Origin: Solimonas sp.
GTDB taxonomy: Bacteria > Pseudomonadota > Gammaproteobacteria > Nevskiales > Nevskiaceae
DNA: 64,000 bases
NCBI GenBank assembly: GCA_030149365.1
Contig: JASBRP010000011.1
Coordinates: 145,463-209,462, forward strand
Direction of reading: 5' to 3'
Each line of letters opens with the position of its first letter. Within the stretch, counting starts at the first letter, position 1. Below are positions 26,427-34,968 of this stretch, in pieces. The notes below the pieces were generated by a model that worked only from the letters and a program-made list of their open reading frames with translations, did not search any database and was not told the origin of the DNA. Position numbers and translations under genes: made by a program.

Positions 26427-26975
26427 ATGAGCAACCCCACCTCCCTGGACCAGCAACTGGGCTACCGCGACACCCTGCCGCTGGGCTGGGTGCCGCTGGC
26501 CACCCCGCCGCCGCCCGAGCAGCTGCAGCAACTGCAGGAGAACAACCTGCGCGTGCTGGCCGTGGTCGCCGCCCTGGAAGAGCGCCACTCCTCCCGCGGC
26601 GAGAGTGACGAGCGGGTGGAGCAGGAGCTGGACCGCATCCACCAGAAGCTGGACATGCTGCTGGTGCTGTTCGGCCAGTTCCTGCGACGCATGGACCCCT
26701 CCGCCCCGCCGCGCCCGGTGCGCCTCACCTCCGCCGGCCTCGGCTGGGAGGGCGGCAGCGCCCTGGAGGGCTACGGCCTGCTGTCGGTGATGCTGCACCC
26801 CTGCATGCCCGAGGCCTTTACCTGGCCCGCCCACGCCGTCAACACCGGTGCCCAGGGCGAGGCCCGCTTCGAGCCCTTGGGAGAGGCCCTGGAGGCCGCC
26901 CTGGAGAAGCATGTCTTCCTCCACCACCGCCGCTCAGTCGCCGTCTCCCGACCGCCTGCCGCCCGGACCGCGTAG
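26427..26975 (+). CDS. Atypical PilZ-like (tPilZ) protein
   Basis: A 182-residue protein. Residues 30-95 form a coiled coil (EQLQQLQENNLRVLAVVAAL, then VEQELDRIHQKLDMLLVLFG). The C-terminal half looks like a PilZ barrel (PPRPVRLTSAGLGWEGGSAL, then GYGLLSVMLHPCMPEAFTWP) but lacks the RxxxR c-di-GMP motif. This helical-plus-barrel form resembles the tetrameric PilZ proteins seen next to fliS in xanthomonads. Those do not bind c-di-GMP in the usual way. It probably shares the fliS transcript. The family assignment is from memory and moderate. Confidence 0.55.
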   Translation: MSNPTSLDQQLGYRDTLPLGWVPLATPPPPEQLQQLQENNLRVLAVVAALEERHSSRGESDERVEQELDRIHQKLDMLLVLFGQFLRRMDPSAPPRPVRLTSAGLGWEGGSALEGYGLLSVMLHPCMPEAFTWPAHAVNTGAQGEARFEPLGEALEAALEKHVFLHHRRSVAVSRPPAARTA

Positions 26976-27029
26976 GGCGCCCCCCGACGGGGGTAGTATC
27001 TGGCCCAGATTCACTGGAGGAGACCCGGG

Positions 27030-27668
27030 ATGCGGCTGATACTCGCAGAACCGCAGACGCTGGTCCGCGCAGGGCTGGCCCGCCTGCTGGAATTGCACGC
27101 GGGCGCCGAAATCGTCGGCGAGGCCGACGACGGCCAGCAACTGCTGGAGCTGGCCGCCCGCCTGCGCCCCGACATGATCGTCAGCGAGCTGGCCCTGGGC
27201 CGCATGAGCGGCCTGGAACTGCTGTCGCAGCTGCGCCGCCACTATCCCGAGATCGCCGTGCTGATGATCTCCGCCCAATTAGATAGCCACTCCGTCCGCA
27301 CGGCGCTGAAGCTCGGCGCCGCCGGCTTCCTCGGCAAGAACGCCGAGCCCAAGGAACTGCAGCTGGCCCTGCAGGCCGTGCAGAAGGGGCAGGTTTACCT
27401 CAGCCCCGGCATAGCCCACCTCGCCTTCGAGCGCCGCAACGCCTCACAGCGCGCCGAAGACCACGTAGCGCTGACCCCGCGCCAGAAGCAGGTGCTGCAA
27501 CTCATCGCCCGCGGCCGCTCCACCAAGGAGATCGCATCCCTGATGGGCGTGAGCATCAAGACCGTGGAAACGCATCGCGCCCGCATGATGCAGTCGCTGG
27601 GGCTTTACGGCACCAATGCGCTGATGCGCTATGCCATTCGCCTCGGCATGGATAGCGGCACGCTGTAG
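27030..27668 (+). CDS. LuxR/NarL-type response regulator with a degenerate receiver
   Basis: A 212-residue regulator. The N-terminal receiver keeps the fold and the conserved Ser (VLMISAQ) and Lys (GFLGKNAE). The phospho-acceptor Asp is replaced by Glu53 (IVSELALGRMSG), and the usual acidic pair is Glu7-Pro8 (LILAEPQTLV). The C-terminal LuxR helix-turn-helix (LTPRQKQVLQLIARGRSTKE, then IASLMGVSIKTVETHRARMM) is intact. Asp-to-Glu can mimic the phosphorylated state, so it may act without a kinase. No histidine kinase is adjacent. It follows the PilZ-like gene and closes the flagellar block; a flagellar role is inference. Confidence 0.8.
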   Translation: MRLILAEPQTLVRAGLARLLELHAGAEIVGEADDGQQLLELAARLRPDMIVSELALGRMSGLELLSQLRRHYPEIAVLMISAQLDSHSVRTALKLGAAGFLGKNAEPKELQLALQAVQKGQVYLSPGIAHLAFERRNASQRAEDHVALTPRQKQVLQLIARGRSTKEIASLMGVSIKTVETHRARMMQSLGLYGTNALMRYAIRLGMDSGTL

Positions 27669-27969
27669 TTCTTGTCTCCCTTTCCCTGCTTCCGGGGAGA
27701 GGGCAGGGGTGAGGGGGGAGTATCCGCTTTGCTGCCCAGCGGCCCGCCTTGCCATCGCTTCGCCATCGCCGCAGTATTCCTCTCATACGCCACCTGACGT
27801 ATGCAGGACGGGCTTGTCCTGCCTTACGCGATCGGGGGGCCAATGACCCGCCCTACTGCACTCGTATTCGCGGAAGGCGGGTAATGCCGGCCCTACTCGC
27901 GAACCATCGCTTTAAGCCAAGCTGGCAATCCTTCAGCTTGCCCATTGACGTAAGCGGGGCGTTATATCT
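27669..27969. other. Repeat-rich intergenic region
   Basis: No gene is seen. It contains a degenerate family C repeat (27675-27720) and GC-rich palindromic pieces such as CAGGACGGGCTTGTCCTG (27802-27819), plus copies of GCCCTACT/CGGGT-type sequence like those near 28455 and 32284. It probably holds the terminator of the regulator gene and the leader of the next gene. Confidence 0.5.
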
Positions 27970-28362
27970 ATGGAAATAGTGGCTCTTCCCTTTTCCGAAG
28001 CATTTGAATGGTCAGATGCCGCTTCCATTACCGAACTTACGTTTGGTATGAGTGGGCTTAGGCTTGTTGTATCTGCGCCGCTTGGAAGCGATGCTTTTGT
28101 TGAGATTTACTTCCCTGGAGCCAATGCTTTCCAGACCTTGCAAAACTGCGATCACTTGGCGTACTGGGGTGACAAGGCGTTCATGACCAAGCACCTCATT
28201 TACCAGATGGTCAAAGGTGGCTGGCGTGATCGAGTCGGAGATCACTACATGCAGGTCTTAAACGTAAATCGCGAGAGGCAATCGGAGTGGCTGGTCGTAG
28301 GCGGTGAGCACTGTGTGTCAGTGGTTTCGGGCAGCGAGCCTATGGTCCGGTCATTCACATGA
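27970..28362 (+). CDS. Hypothetical protein (130 aa) of lower GC content
   Basis: A 130-residue soluble protein starting MEIVALPFSEAFEWSDAASI. It reads as an alpha/beta domain (ITELTFGMSGLRLVVSAPLG; ERQSEWLVVGGEHCVSVVSG) and has no signal peptide or membrane span. Its base composition and codon use are visibly less GC-rich than any neighbour (TTT, GAT, TTA and AAA codons are common). Together with flanking repeats this suggests recent acquisition. Similar size and lack of catalytic motifs are seen in orphan immunity proteins, but I cannot assign it to a family. The ribosome site is poor. Confidence 0.5.
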   Translation: MEIVALPFSEAFEWSDAASITELTFGMSGLRLVVSAPLGSDAFVEIYFPGANAFQTLQNCDHLAYWGDKAFMTKHLIYQMVKGGWRDRVGDHYMQVLNVNRERQSEWLVVGGEHCVSVVSGSEPMVRSFT

Positions 28363-28650
28363 AAGTGTGGCGACACAACACGTGCTGGGGGGCAGGACCA
28401 GCTCAGAACGAAATGCACTATAGCCAGCACTAGCGGCACGGAAGGGATTAGCCCGTAGGGCGGGGCATTGACCCTGCTTCCGCGTTTAGCAAGTCAATGA
28501 CTGGCCTTACTGCACCAACGGACAGTTGGCCTACACAAGCCAGCTTCGGGCGCTGTACGACCCGACGCTCCAATCTGTCCCACGGGCGATTCCCTTTTTC
28601 CGCCCAAGACGGCAGCATGCCCGCCATAGCCCTTATCCCTTGGACCTCCC

Positions 28651-29454
28651 ATGACCGACCGCGTCACCCTCGAGATTGCCGATGGCATCGCCATCGTCGG
28701 CCTCAATCGCCCCGAGAAGCACAATGCCCTCGACATCCCCCTGATCCAGGCCCTGGTGGATACGGCCAAGGTGATCAAGGCGGACCGTTCGGTGCGCGCG
28801 GTGGTGCTGCAGGGCAACGGCCCTTCGTTCTGCTCGGGCCTGGACGTGGCCAGCGCCTTTTCCAGCCTGCCCAAGTTCTTCAAGCACTTCGCCACCTTCG
28901 GGATCAAGAAGCGCAACATCTTCCAGGACGTCAGCCTGTGCTGGCGTGAGTTGCAGGTGCCGGTGATCGGCGCCATCCACGGCAACTGCTTCGGCGGCGG
29001 GCTGCAGATCGCACTGGGGGCGGACATCCGCGTGGCCACGGCGGAGTCCAAGCTGTCGGTCATGGAAGTGAAGTGGGGCCTGATCCCCGACATGTCCGGC
29101 ACCGTGCTGCTGCGCGAGCTGATGCCGATCGACGTGGCCAAGGAGCTGACGCTGACGGGCCGTGTCGTCTCCGGCACGGAGGCCAAGGAGCTGGGCCTGG
29201 TGACGCGCCTGTCGGCAGACCCGAAGGCGGATGCCCTGGCGCTGGCCCGCGAGATCGCCGCCAAATCGCCGGACGCGGTGGCGGCCGGCAAGCAGCTGCT
29301 CAATGCCAACTGGCTGTGCAGCGAGAACAAGGCCCTGAAGCTGGAGCGCAAGTTCCAGCTGCAGATGTTCCGCAGCAAGAACCAGCGCATCGCGGTGAAG
29401 GCCAGCATGGCCAAGCAGACGGCGGAGTTCAAGCCGCGCGAGCGCGACTACTGA
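28651..29454 (+). CDS. Crotonase-family enoyl-CoA hydratase/isomerase
   Basis: A 267-residue crotonase. The two oxyanion-hole segments are present (PSFCSGLDVAS near residue 70 and GNCFGGGLQIALGADIRVA near 115), followed by SVMEVKWGLIPDMSG. The Asp in IPDMSG, rather than the Gly seen in standard hydratases, recalls isomerase or dienoyl-CoA isomerase members, so hydratase activity is not certain. It is convergent with the AraC gene downstream, with the stop codons touching. A degenerate copy of the lipid-gene operator lies at about 28553-28592. Confidence 0.8.
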   Translation: MTDRVTLEIADGIAIVGLNRPEKHNALDIPLIQALVDTAKVIKADRSVRAVVLQGNGPSFCSGLDVASAFSSLPKFFKHFATFGIKKRNIFQDVSLCWRELQVPVIGAIHGNCFGGGLQIALGADIRVATAESKLSVMEVKWGLIPDMSGTVLLRELMPIDVAKELTLTGRVVSGTEAKELGLVTRLSADPKADALALAREIAAKSPDAVAAGKQLLNANWLCSENKALKLERKFQLQMFRSKNQRIAVKASMAKQTAEFKPRERDY

Positions 29455-30489
29455 TCAGGCCTGTTCGCCGGCCTGGCCGGTCTGCTGCTCGCGGAAGGCG
29501 GAGGGTGACATGCCCTTCCAGCGCTTGAAGGCGTGGATGAAGCTGGCCGGCTCCGAGTAGCCCAGGCGCAGCGCGATCTCGCTGAGCTTGATGCGGCCGG
29601 TGCTGAGCATTTCCTCGGCCAGCGTCTGGCGCACCTCGTCGAGCAGCGCGCGGAACGAAGTGCCTTCTTCCTCCAGCCGCCGCCGCATGCTGCGCGGCGA
29701 CAGGTGCAGGCCATCGGCGATGCGCTGGATGTCCGGCATCTCGCCGGGCGCACGCAGCAGCAGGTCGCGCACCTTGCCGGCCACACCGGCGCGGGACTGG
29801 CGCTGTGCCAGCAACTGGCGGCATTGCTCCAGGCACAACCGCGCGAGCTGGCTGTCGCCCTGCGGCAGCGGCGCGTCGAGCACAGCGGCGGAATACAGCA
29901 CGGAATTCTCGGGAGAGTCGAACTGCGGCTCCAGGCCGCAGAGCTCGGCATAGCGTGCGGCATGCGCGGGGCGCGGCCCGCGCAGTTGCACGCGCGAGGG
30001 CGGGATGCCGCCGGGGCGGATCTCGCGCACGGCGTTGGTCAGCGCGGCAAAGTCGCGGTCCAGCAGGAACTGCCGCAGGTCTTCCGGGATGCCGCTGTCG
30101 TCCAGCACCACGGCGATGTCGCGGCCGCGCGGCTCCATGCGGAAGCGCACGAAGGCGTAGGACAGGTCCAGGTAGCGGGTGGCGATATCCGCCGCGCTGC
30201 GGAAGTTGGGGCTGCTGACCAGCGCGAAGCCCCAGATGCCGTAGACCGCCAGGTGATAGCGAAGGCCGGCATCCAGGCCCAGGTCCGGCAGGTGGCGGAG
30301 CTGGCGCACGATGTTGCGCACCAGGCGCAGCTCCTGCCCGGCGGTGATCTCGCTCTGCGGGTCGGCCAGCGCCTCGGCGTCGATCCCGGTGCCCTGCAGG
30401 CAATCGGCCGCCTCCATCCCGCGTGAGACCGCGAGCTGGGTCAGCAGGTTGGCACTGATGGCGCTGCGGTTTGCGTCCTCGGGGACCAT
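29455..30489 (-). CDS. AraC-family regulator 1 of the lipid region
   Basis: A 344-residue regulator. The N-terminal effector domain (AISANLLTQLAVSRGMEAAD; LGLDAGLRYHLAVYGIWGFA) is of the OruR/QdhR-like type. The C-terminal HTH has IQRIADGLHLSPRSMRRRLE and LSEIALRLGYSEPASFIHAF. It is clearly paralogous to the protein at 35315-36355. The start MVPEDANRSA at 30489 is chosen because the predicted promoter (-10 at 30518-30523) lies between it and an earlier in-frame ATG at 30546. It is divergent from the GMC oxidoreductase, with operator O1 between them. Confidence 0.88.
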   Translation of the reverse strand: MVPEDANRSAISANLLTQLAVSRGMEAADCLQGTGIDAEALADPQSEITAGQELRLVRNIVRQLRHLPDLGLDAGLRYHLAVYGIWGFALVSSPNFRSAADIATRYLDLSYAFVRFRMEPRGRDIAVVLDDSGIPEDLRQFLLDRDFAALTNAVREIRPGGIPPSRVQLRGPRPAHAARYAELCGLEPQFDSPENSVLYSAAVLDAPLPQGDSQLARLCLEQCRQLLAQRQSRAGVAGKVRDLLLRAPGEMPDIQRIADGLHLSPRSMRRRLEEEGTSFRALLDEVRQTLAEEMLSTGRIKLSEIALRLGYSEPASFIHAFKRWKGMSPSAFREQQTGQAGEQA

Positions 30490-30508
30490 GCGGGCGTGGG
30501 GGAGGGGC

Positions 30509-30535
30509 CTGGCCACAATTATCAATGCCTTGTCC
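30509..30535 (+). promoter_or_regulatory. Operator O1: direct repeat between AraC regulator 1 and the GMC gene
   Basis: CTGGCC (30509-30514), 15 bases, TTGTCC (30530-30535), a 21-bp period as expected for AraC-type binding. CAT follows at the same spacing as in the other sites. It overlaps the regulator's own -10 element, suggesting autorepression. Confidence 0.6.
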
Positions 30536-30546
30536 CTTGGAGTCAT
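30518..30546 (-). promoter_or_regulatory. Promoter of AraC regulator 1
   Basis: Minus strand: ATGACT (30541-30546), 17 bases, GATAAT (30518-30523). The same layout (ATGACG, 17 bases, GATAAT) precedes the paralogous regulator at 36355. Confidence 0.65.
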
Positions 30547-30627
30547 CCACAGGGGACGAACGGCGCCTCATGATGGACGAATCAACCAACGCGGCTTGCA
30601 AGACCGCGCTTACGAGGAGTGTCCCGC

Positions 30628-32244
30628 GTGTCCCAGAGTTTCGACTACATCGTCATCGGCGGTGGTTCCGCCGGCTGCGTGCTGGCCAACCGCCTGTCCG
30701 CCGACGGCCGTTACCAGGTCTGCCTGCTGGAGGCCGGCCCGGACGACCGCAACCCGCTGATCCACATGCCGCTGGGCGTGGTGCCGCTGGTGCGCGGCTG
30801 GTTTGCCAACTGGAAATTCTGGAGCGAGCCGCAGCCGCAGCTCGGCGGGCGCCGCACCTACCAGCCGCGCGGCAAGGTGCTGGGCGGCTGCAGCAGCATC
30901 AACGCCACGGTCTGCACCCGCGGCCACCGCTGGGACTACGACCACTGGGCCGAGCTGGGCTGCAAGGGCTGGTCCTACGACGAGGTGCTGCCGTACTTCC
31001 GCAAGTCCGAGAACTACGAGGCGCCGCTGGCCGACCGCGACCGCCCTTTCCACGGCCAGGGCGGCCCGCTGAACGTGACGGCGCGGCGCTATACCAACCC
31101 GGTGAGCGCGGCGATGGTGGAAGCCGCCGTGCAGGCCGGCCATGCCCACAACGAGGACTTCAACGGCGCCGAGCAGGCCGGCGCGGGGCAGTTCAAGGTG
31201 TTCCAGAAGGACGGCCAGCGCTGCAGCAACGCGCGCGCCTACCTGACGCCGGAGGTCCGCGCCCGCCGCAACCTGCACATCGTTACCGGCGCCCACGTCA
31301 CCGAGGTTCTGATCGAGAACGGCCGCGCCCTGGGCGTGAAGCTGCGCCGCGGTTGGCGTGAACAAGAGTTACGTGCGCAGCGTGAAGTGATCCTGTCGGC
31401 CGGCGCTTTCCAGTCCCCCCACCTGCTGATGCTGTCCGGCATCGGTCCGCGTGAGGAGTTGGAGCAGCACGGCATACCGGTGAAGCTGGACCTGCCCGGC
31501 GTGGGCAAGAACCTGCAGGACCACCTGGAGGTGATCGTGGAGAGCACGGCCAAGAGCCGCGTGGGTATCTCCTACCACCCCAGTTCGCTGTGGAGCTCGC
31601 TCAAGGCGCTGTTCCAGTATTTCTTCGGCAAGCGCGGCATGCTGACCAGCAACGGGCCGGAAGCCGGAGGCTTCTTCAAGTCCTCCCCCGCCGAGCCGAT
31701 CCCGGACCTGCAGTGGCATTTCGGCCCGTTTCCCAACGTGTCCCACGGATTCAACCTGGCGCCGATGTTCCAGCGCTACGGCTACATCGCCTACATCTAC
31801 GACCTGCGCCCGCTCTCGCGCGGCCACGTAGGGCTGCACAACGCGGATCCGCTGGCGCCGCCGCGCATCGATCCGAATTACCTGGCCCAGCGGCGTGACG
31901 TCGACAGGCTGGTGGCCGGCGTGAAGCTGACGCGCGAGGTGCTGAAGCAGCGCGCGCTCGATCCTCACCGCGGTGAGGAGCTAGCCCCGGGGCCGGCCGT
32001 ACAGTCCGACGCCGACATTGCGGCCTGGGTCTGCAAGCACGCGGAGACCACCTATCACCCGGTGGGCACCTGCAAGATGGGCGTGGATGAGCTGGCGGTG
32101 GTGGATCCGCAACTGCGTGTGCGTGGCGTACAAGGCCTGCGCGTGGTGGACGCGTCCGTCATGCCGACGCTGATCGGTGCCAACACCAACGCGCCGACGA
32201 CGATGATTGCGGAGAAGGCGGCGGAGATGATCCTGCGGCCTTAG
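30628..32244 (+). CDS. GMC-family FAD-dependent oxidoreductase (choline/alcohol dehydrogenase-like)
   Basis: A 538-residue flavoenzyme. It has the FAD-binding DYIVIGGGSAGCVLANRLS at the N-terminus, the GMC signatures RGKVLGGCSSINATVCTRGH and GAFQSPHLLMLSGIGP, and the active-site histidine in TYHPVGTCKMG near the C-terminus. Members oxidise primary alcohols; here a fatty or aromatic alcohol would suit the setting. The GTG at 30628 is preferred to the GTG at 30619 because GAGGAG lies eight bases upstream of it. It is divergent from an AraC gene and preceded by operator O1. Confidence 0.9.
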   Translation: MSQSFDYIVIGGGSAGCVLANRLSADGRYQVCLLEAGPDDRNPLIHMPLGVVPLVRGWFANWKFWSEPQPQLGGRRTYQPRGKVLGGCSSINATVCTRGHRWDYDHWAELGCKGWSYDEVLPYFRKSENYEAPLADRDRPFHGQGGPLNVTARRYTNPVSAAMVEAAVQAGHAHNEDFNGAEQAGAGQFKVFQKDGQRCSNARAYLTPEVRARRNLHIVTGAHVTEVLIENGRALGVKLRRGWREQELRAQREVILSAGAFQSPHLLMLSGIGPREELEQHGIPVKLDLPGVGKNLQDHLEVIVESTAKSRVGISYHPSSLWSSLKALFQYFFGKRGMLTSNGPEAGGFFKSSPAEPIPDLQWHFGPFPNVSHGFNLAPMFQRYGYIAYIYDLRPLSRGHVGLHNADPLAPPRIDPNYLAQRRDVDRLVAGVKLTREVLKQRALDPHRGEELAPGPAVQSDADIAAWVCKHAETTYHPVGTCKMGVDELAVVDPQLRVRGVQGLRVVDASVMPTLIGANTNAPTTMIAEKAAEMILRP

Positions 32245-32283
32245 CGCGGTGTCCATGCCTCAAAGAGGCGAAGGCTTCTTATC

Positions 32284-32361
32284 GTAGGGCGGGAAAGCGA
32301 AGCGCATCCCGCCTTTGGAATGGCACCATAGGGGGGCTTGCGCTGCGCTTTCCCGCCCTAC
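32284..32361 (+). repeat. Dispersed repeat family D
   Basis: Inverted arms GTAGGGCGGGAAAGCGAAGC and GCTGCGCTTTCCCGCCCTAC, 10 bases after the GMC stop. It can form a long hairpin and may terminate that transcript. Confidence 0.8.
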
Positions 32362-32387
32362 TTTATTTAAGTATGTGATCGAGAGAT

Positions 32388-32503
32388 GCCATCCATGGCG
32401 AGACGGCGTCTCTCGATCCAGCCCCGGGGCGGCCTTCCTTGGCCGCCCGTGATCTGTCGCAGGCCATGCCATTGAGGCATGGCCAAAGCGCGCCAGATCA
32501 CCC
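32388..32503 (+). repeat. Dispersed repeat family E, copy 2
   Basis: It shares GCCATCCATGGCGAGAC (32388-32404), AGCCCCGGGGC (32420-32430), a CATGCCATTGAGGCATGG palindrome (32465-32482) and GATCACCC with copy 1 at 16345-16462, in the same order. Confidence 0.7.
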
Positions 32504-32625
32504 GTTCGCCCTGAAGTCCTGAGCTTGTCGAAGGATCGAAGGATGAACCGCTAAAGCCAGCAACTAAACAACTGGCCGATTCGCAAAGCCTCGGCACCCA
32601 TCGGATGCAGGGACAGAAGCCCCAA

Positions 32626-32652
32626 CTGTCCGATTCTATCAACGACCTGTCC
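32626..32652 (+). promoter_or_regulatory. Operator O4: direct repeat upstream of the WS/DGAT gene
   Basis: CTGTCC (32626-32631), 15 bases, CTGTCC (32647-32652), the cleanest direct repeat of the set, followed by CATT at conserved spacing. It lies 80 bases before the WS/DGAT ATG. Confidence 0.6.
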
Positions 32653-32732
32653 CACCCTCGCATTGGATGAGCGGCCGCTCACCGTCACCATGCCAGCGTC
32701 GAATACCGACGATGCGTGCCGGGAGACACCGC

Positions 32733-34121
32733 ATGTCCATCCTGATCAAGCCCAACGACGCGGCCTGGCTGTTCATGGAGCAGCGCGAGATGCCGACGCA
32801 CATCGGCTGCCTGGCGATCTTCTCGCTGCCGCCCGATGCGCCGTCCGACTACCTGCTGCAACTGGCGGCGCGCTTCCGCGCCACGCGCATCTTCGCGCCG
32901 CCGTTCAACTACCGCCTGCAGCGCGGCGCCTTGCGCAAGCTGCTGCCAGCCTGGGAGGAGCTGACGCCGGACCGGATCGACCTGGACTACCACTTCCGCC
33001 ACTCCGCGCTGCCGCAGCCCGGCGGTGAGCGCGAGTTGGGCACGCTGATCTCGCGGCTGCATTCCTATCCGCTGGATCGCCGCCGCCCGCTGTGGGAGGT
33101 GCACCTGATCGAAGGGTTGGAAAACCGCCGCTTCGCGCTCTACACCAAGATGCACCACTCGCAGGTGGATGGTGTCGGTGGCTCGCGCATGATCCAGGGC
33201 TCCATGACACCCGACCCGCAGGCCCGCAATTGCGCGCCGCCCTGGGAAGGCCGCCGTGCCGAGGGGGAACGCTCTGCAAGGCCCCAGGCCCCGCCGCTGA
33301 AGCAGCTGCTGCGCGAGCAGGTGCAGGCCCTGGTCCCGGCAGTGAAAACGCTGGTGTCTGCGCCCGCACAGGAGCATGAGGACGAGACGGCTCGTGCCTT
33401 CGCGGCGCCGATGACGCCGTTCAACGGCCGCATCCTGGGCAAGCGCCGCTTTGCCACGCAGCACTACGAGCTGGATCGCATCAAGCGCGTGGCGCGCATC
33501 GCCGGCGTGACGCTCAACGACGTGTTCATGGCAATGTGTTCCGGCGCGCTGCGGCGCTATCTCGGCGAGCTGGGGCAGTTGCCGGAGGTGTCGCTCACGG
33601 CCGGCATGCCGGTATCGGTGCGCCCCGCGGGCGACCAGGCCGTAGGCAATGCCATCAGCTTCATCATGGCCCAGCTGCACACCGAGATCGCCGATCCGCT
33701 GGAGCGGCTCAAGGCCTGCCATGCTTCCGCGCAGGCCGCCAAGCAGCCGCTGCTGCAGTTGCCCAAGGCCGCGATCAACCACTACACCATGATGCTGATG
33801 ACCCCGCAGATGCTGCAGGTGAGCCTGGGCCTGGGCGGCTACACGCGGCCGATGTACAACCTGATCATCTCCAACGTGCCGGGCCCCTCGGAGACGCTGT
33901 ATCTCAACGGCGCCAGGCTGGAGCAGATCTACCCGATCTCGCTGCTGTTCAACGGCCAGGCCCTGAACATCTCGGTGGTCAGCTACGCCGGCAGCTTCTG
34001 CCTGGGCTTCACCGGCTGTCGCGACAGCCTGCCGAAGATGCAGAAGATCGCCGTCTACACCGGCGAGGCATTGGAGGAACTGGAGCGCGTGCTGGGGATC
34101 GGCGCGGAGCGCGCGGCATGA
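32733..34121 (+). CDS. Wax ester synthase/diacylglycerol acyltransferase (WS/DGAT)
   Basis: A 462-residue acyltransferase. The catalytic motif HHxxxDG is intact (His141-His142 to Asp146-Gly147 in KMHHSQVDGVGG). Further family blocks are RPLWEVHLIEGLENRRFALY, VTLNDVFMAMCSGALRRYL and YNLIISNVPGPSETLYLNGA. Such enzymes make storage wax esters or triacylglycerol from acyl-CoA. The start MSILIKPNDAAW at 32733 is the family start; the longer frame to 32667 is not supported. The stop overlaps the next gene (ATGA). Confidence 0.93.
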   Translation: MSILIKPNDAAWLFMEQREMPTHIGCLAIFSLPPDAPSDYLLQLAARFRATRIFAPPFNYRLQRGALRKLLPAWEELTPDRIDLDYHFRHSALPQPGGERELGTLISRLHSYPLDRRRPLWEVHLIEGLENRRFALYTKMHHSQVDGVGGSRMIQGSMTPDPQARNCAPPWEGRRAEGERSARPQAPPLKQLLREQVQALVPAVKTLVSAPAQEHEDETARAFAAPMTPFNGRILGKRRFATQHYELDRIKRVARIAGVTLNDVFMAMCSGALRRYLGELGQLPEVSLTAGMPVSVRPAGDQAVGNAISFIMAQLHTEIADPLERLKACHASAQAAKQPLLQLPKAAINHYTMMLMTPQMLQVSLGLGGYTRPMYNLIISNVPGPSETLYLNGARLEQIYPISLLFNGQALNISVVSYAGSFCLGFTGCRDSLPKMQKIAVYTGEALEELERVLGIGAERAA

Positions 34122-34900
34122 GCGGCGGCACTGCGCTGGTCACCGGCGCCTCGGCCGGCATCGGCCTGGCGCTGGCGGAGGAGTTCGCCGCCAACGGCCA
34201 CCCGCTGGTGCTGGTGGCGCGCTCGGCAGACCGCCTCAAGCAGATCGCGGCCGAGCTGGCGGAGCGCCACGGCGTCGCCTGCGACTGGATCGCGGCCGAC
34301 CTGTCGCAGCCGCAGGCACCGCAGGAGCTGTTCGACGCCTGCCAGCGCCGCGGCCTGTCGGTGGACATCCTGGTCAACAATGCCGGCGTGCTGTGGGAAG
34401 GCGACTTCGACGCTATCGCTCTGGAAAAGCAGCTGAGCCTGCTGCAGGTGAACGTCGCGGCACCCACGGCGCTGGCGCACCTGTTCCTGCAGCCGATGCT
34501 GGCGCGCGGGGCAGGGCGCATCCTCAACATCGCCTCCACCTCCGCGTTCAACCCGGTGCCCTCGCTGGCGAGCTACGCGGCCAGCAAGGCCTACCTGATG
34601 TCCTGGAGCGAGGCCCTGGCGCTGGAGCTGCGCGGGCGCGGCATCAGCGTCACCGCGGTCTGCCCCGGCTTCACCGAGACCGCGATGATCGCGCAGGAGG
34701 GGCGCAAGCCCATGACCTTGCCGCTGGTGCCCAACCTGAGCCCGCAGCAGGTGGCGCGCGAGTCCTACGAGGCCTGCATGGCCGGCAAGCCGCTGCGCGT
34801 GAACGGCCTGATGAACCGCCTGGCCATCGAGGGCATGCGCCATCAGCCGCTGTGGCTGCGCCGCGAGCTGGTGGCGCTGATGGAGAAGTGGGGGATCTGA
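34118..34900 (+). CDS. Short-chain dehydrogenase/reductase
   Basis: A 260-residue classical SDR. It has the NAD(P)-binding TGASAGIG near residues 8-15, DILVNNAGVLWEGDF, and the catalytic Ser and YxxxK in NIASTSAFNPVPSLASYAAS and KAYLMSWSEALAL. A basic residue after the first strand (VARSADRLK) favours NADPH. Its start overlaps the WS/DGAT stop, so the two are translationally coupled. It may be a fatty acyl or ketone reductase feeding wax ester synthesis; that is inference. Confidence 0.9.
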   Translation: MSGGTALVTGASAGIGLALAEEFAANGHPLVLVARSADRLKQIAAELAERHGVACDWIAADLSQPQAPQELFDACQRRGLSVDILVNNAGVLWEGDFDAIALEKQLSLLQVNVAAPTALAHLFLQPMLARGAGRILNIASTSAFNPVPSLASYAASKAYLMSWSEALALELRGRGISVTAVCPGFTETAMIAQEGRKPMTLPLVPNLSPQQVARESYEACMAGKPLRVNGLMNRLAIEGMRHQPLWLRRELVALMEKWGI

Positions 34901-34968
34901 GTGAGACTACTCACTCACGCAGGTCTTGGGTAAAGTCGAGTCACGACTTGCCGAGGAATGCCCTGCCC

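Larger units (their letters stand above)
32245..32732. other. Composite intergenic region of three repeats and operator O4
   Basis: No gene is seen in 488 bases. In order it holds repeat D (32284-32361), repeat E2 (32388-32503), a degenerate family A arm (32502-32550) and operator O4 (32626-32652) ahead of the WS/DGAT gene. Confidence 0.7.

Noticed and set aside
5534..32550. Repeat family A as a CRISPR array
   Set aside because: Copies are dispersed over 27 kb, are palindromic, and show no regular spacers or cas genes.
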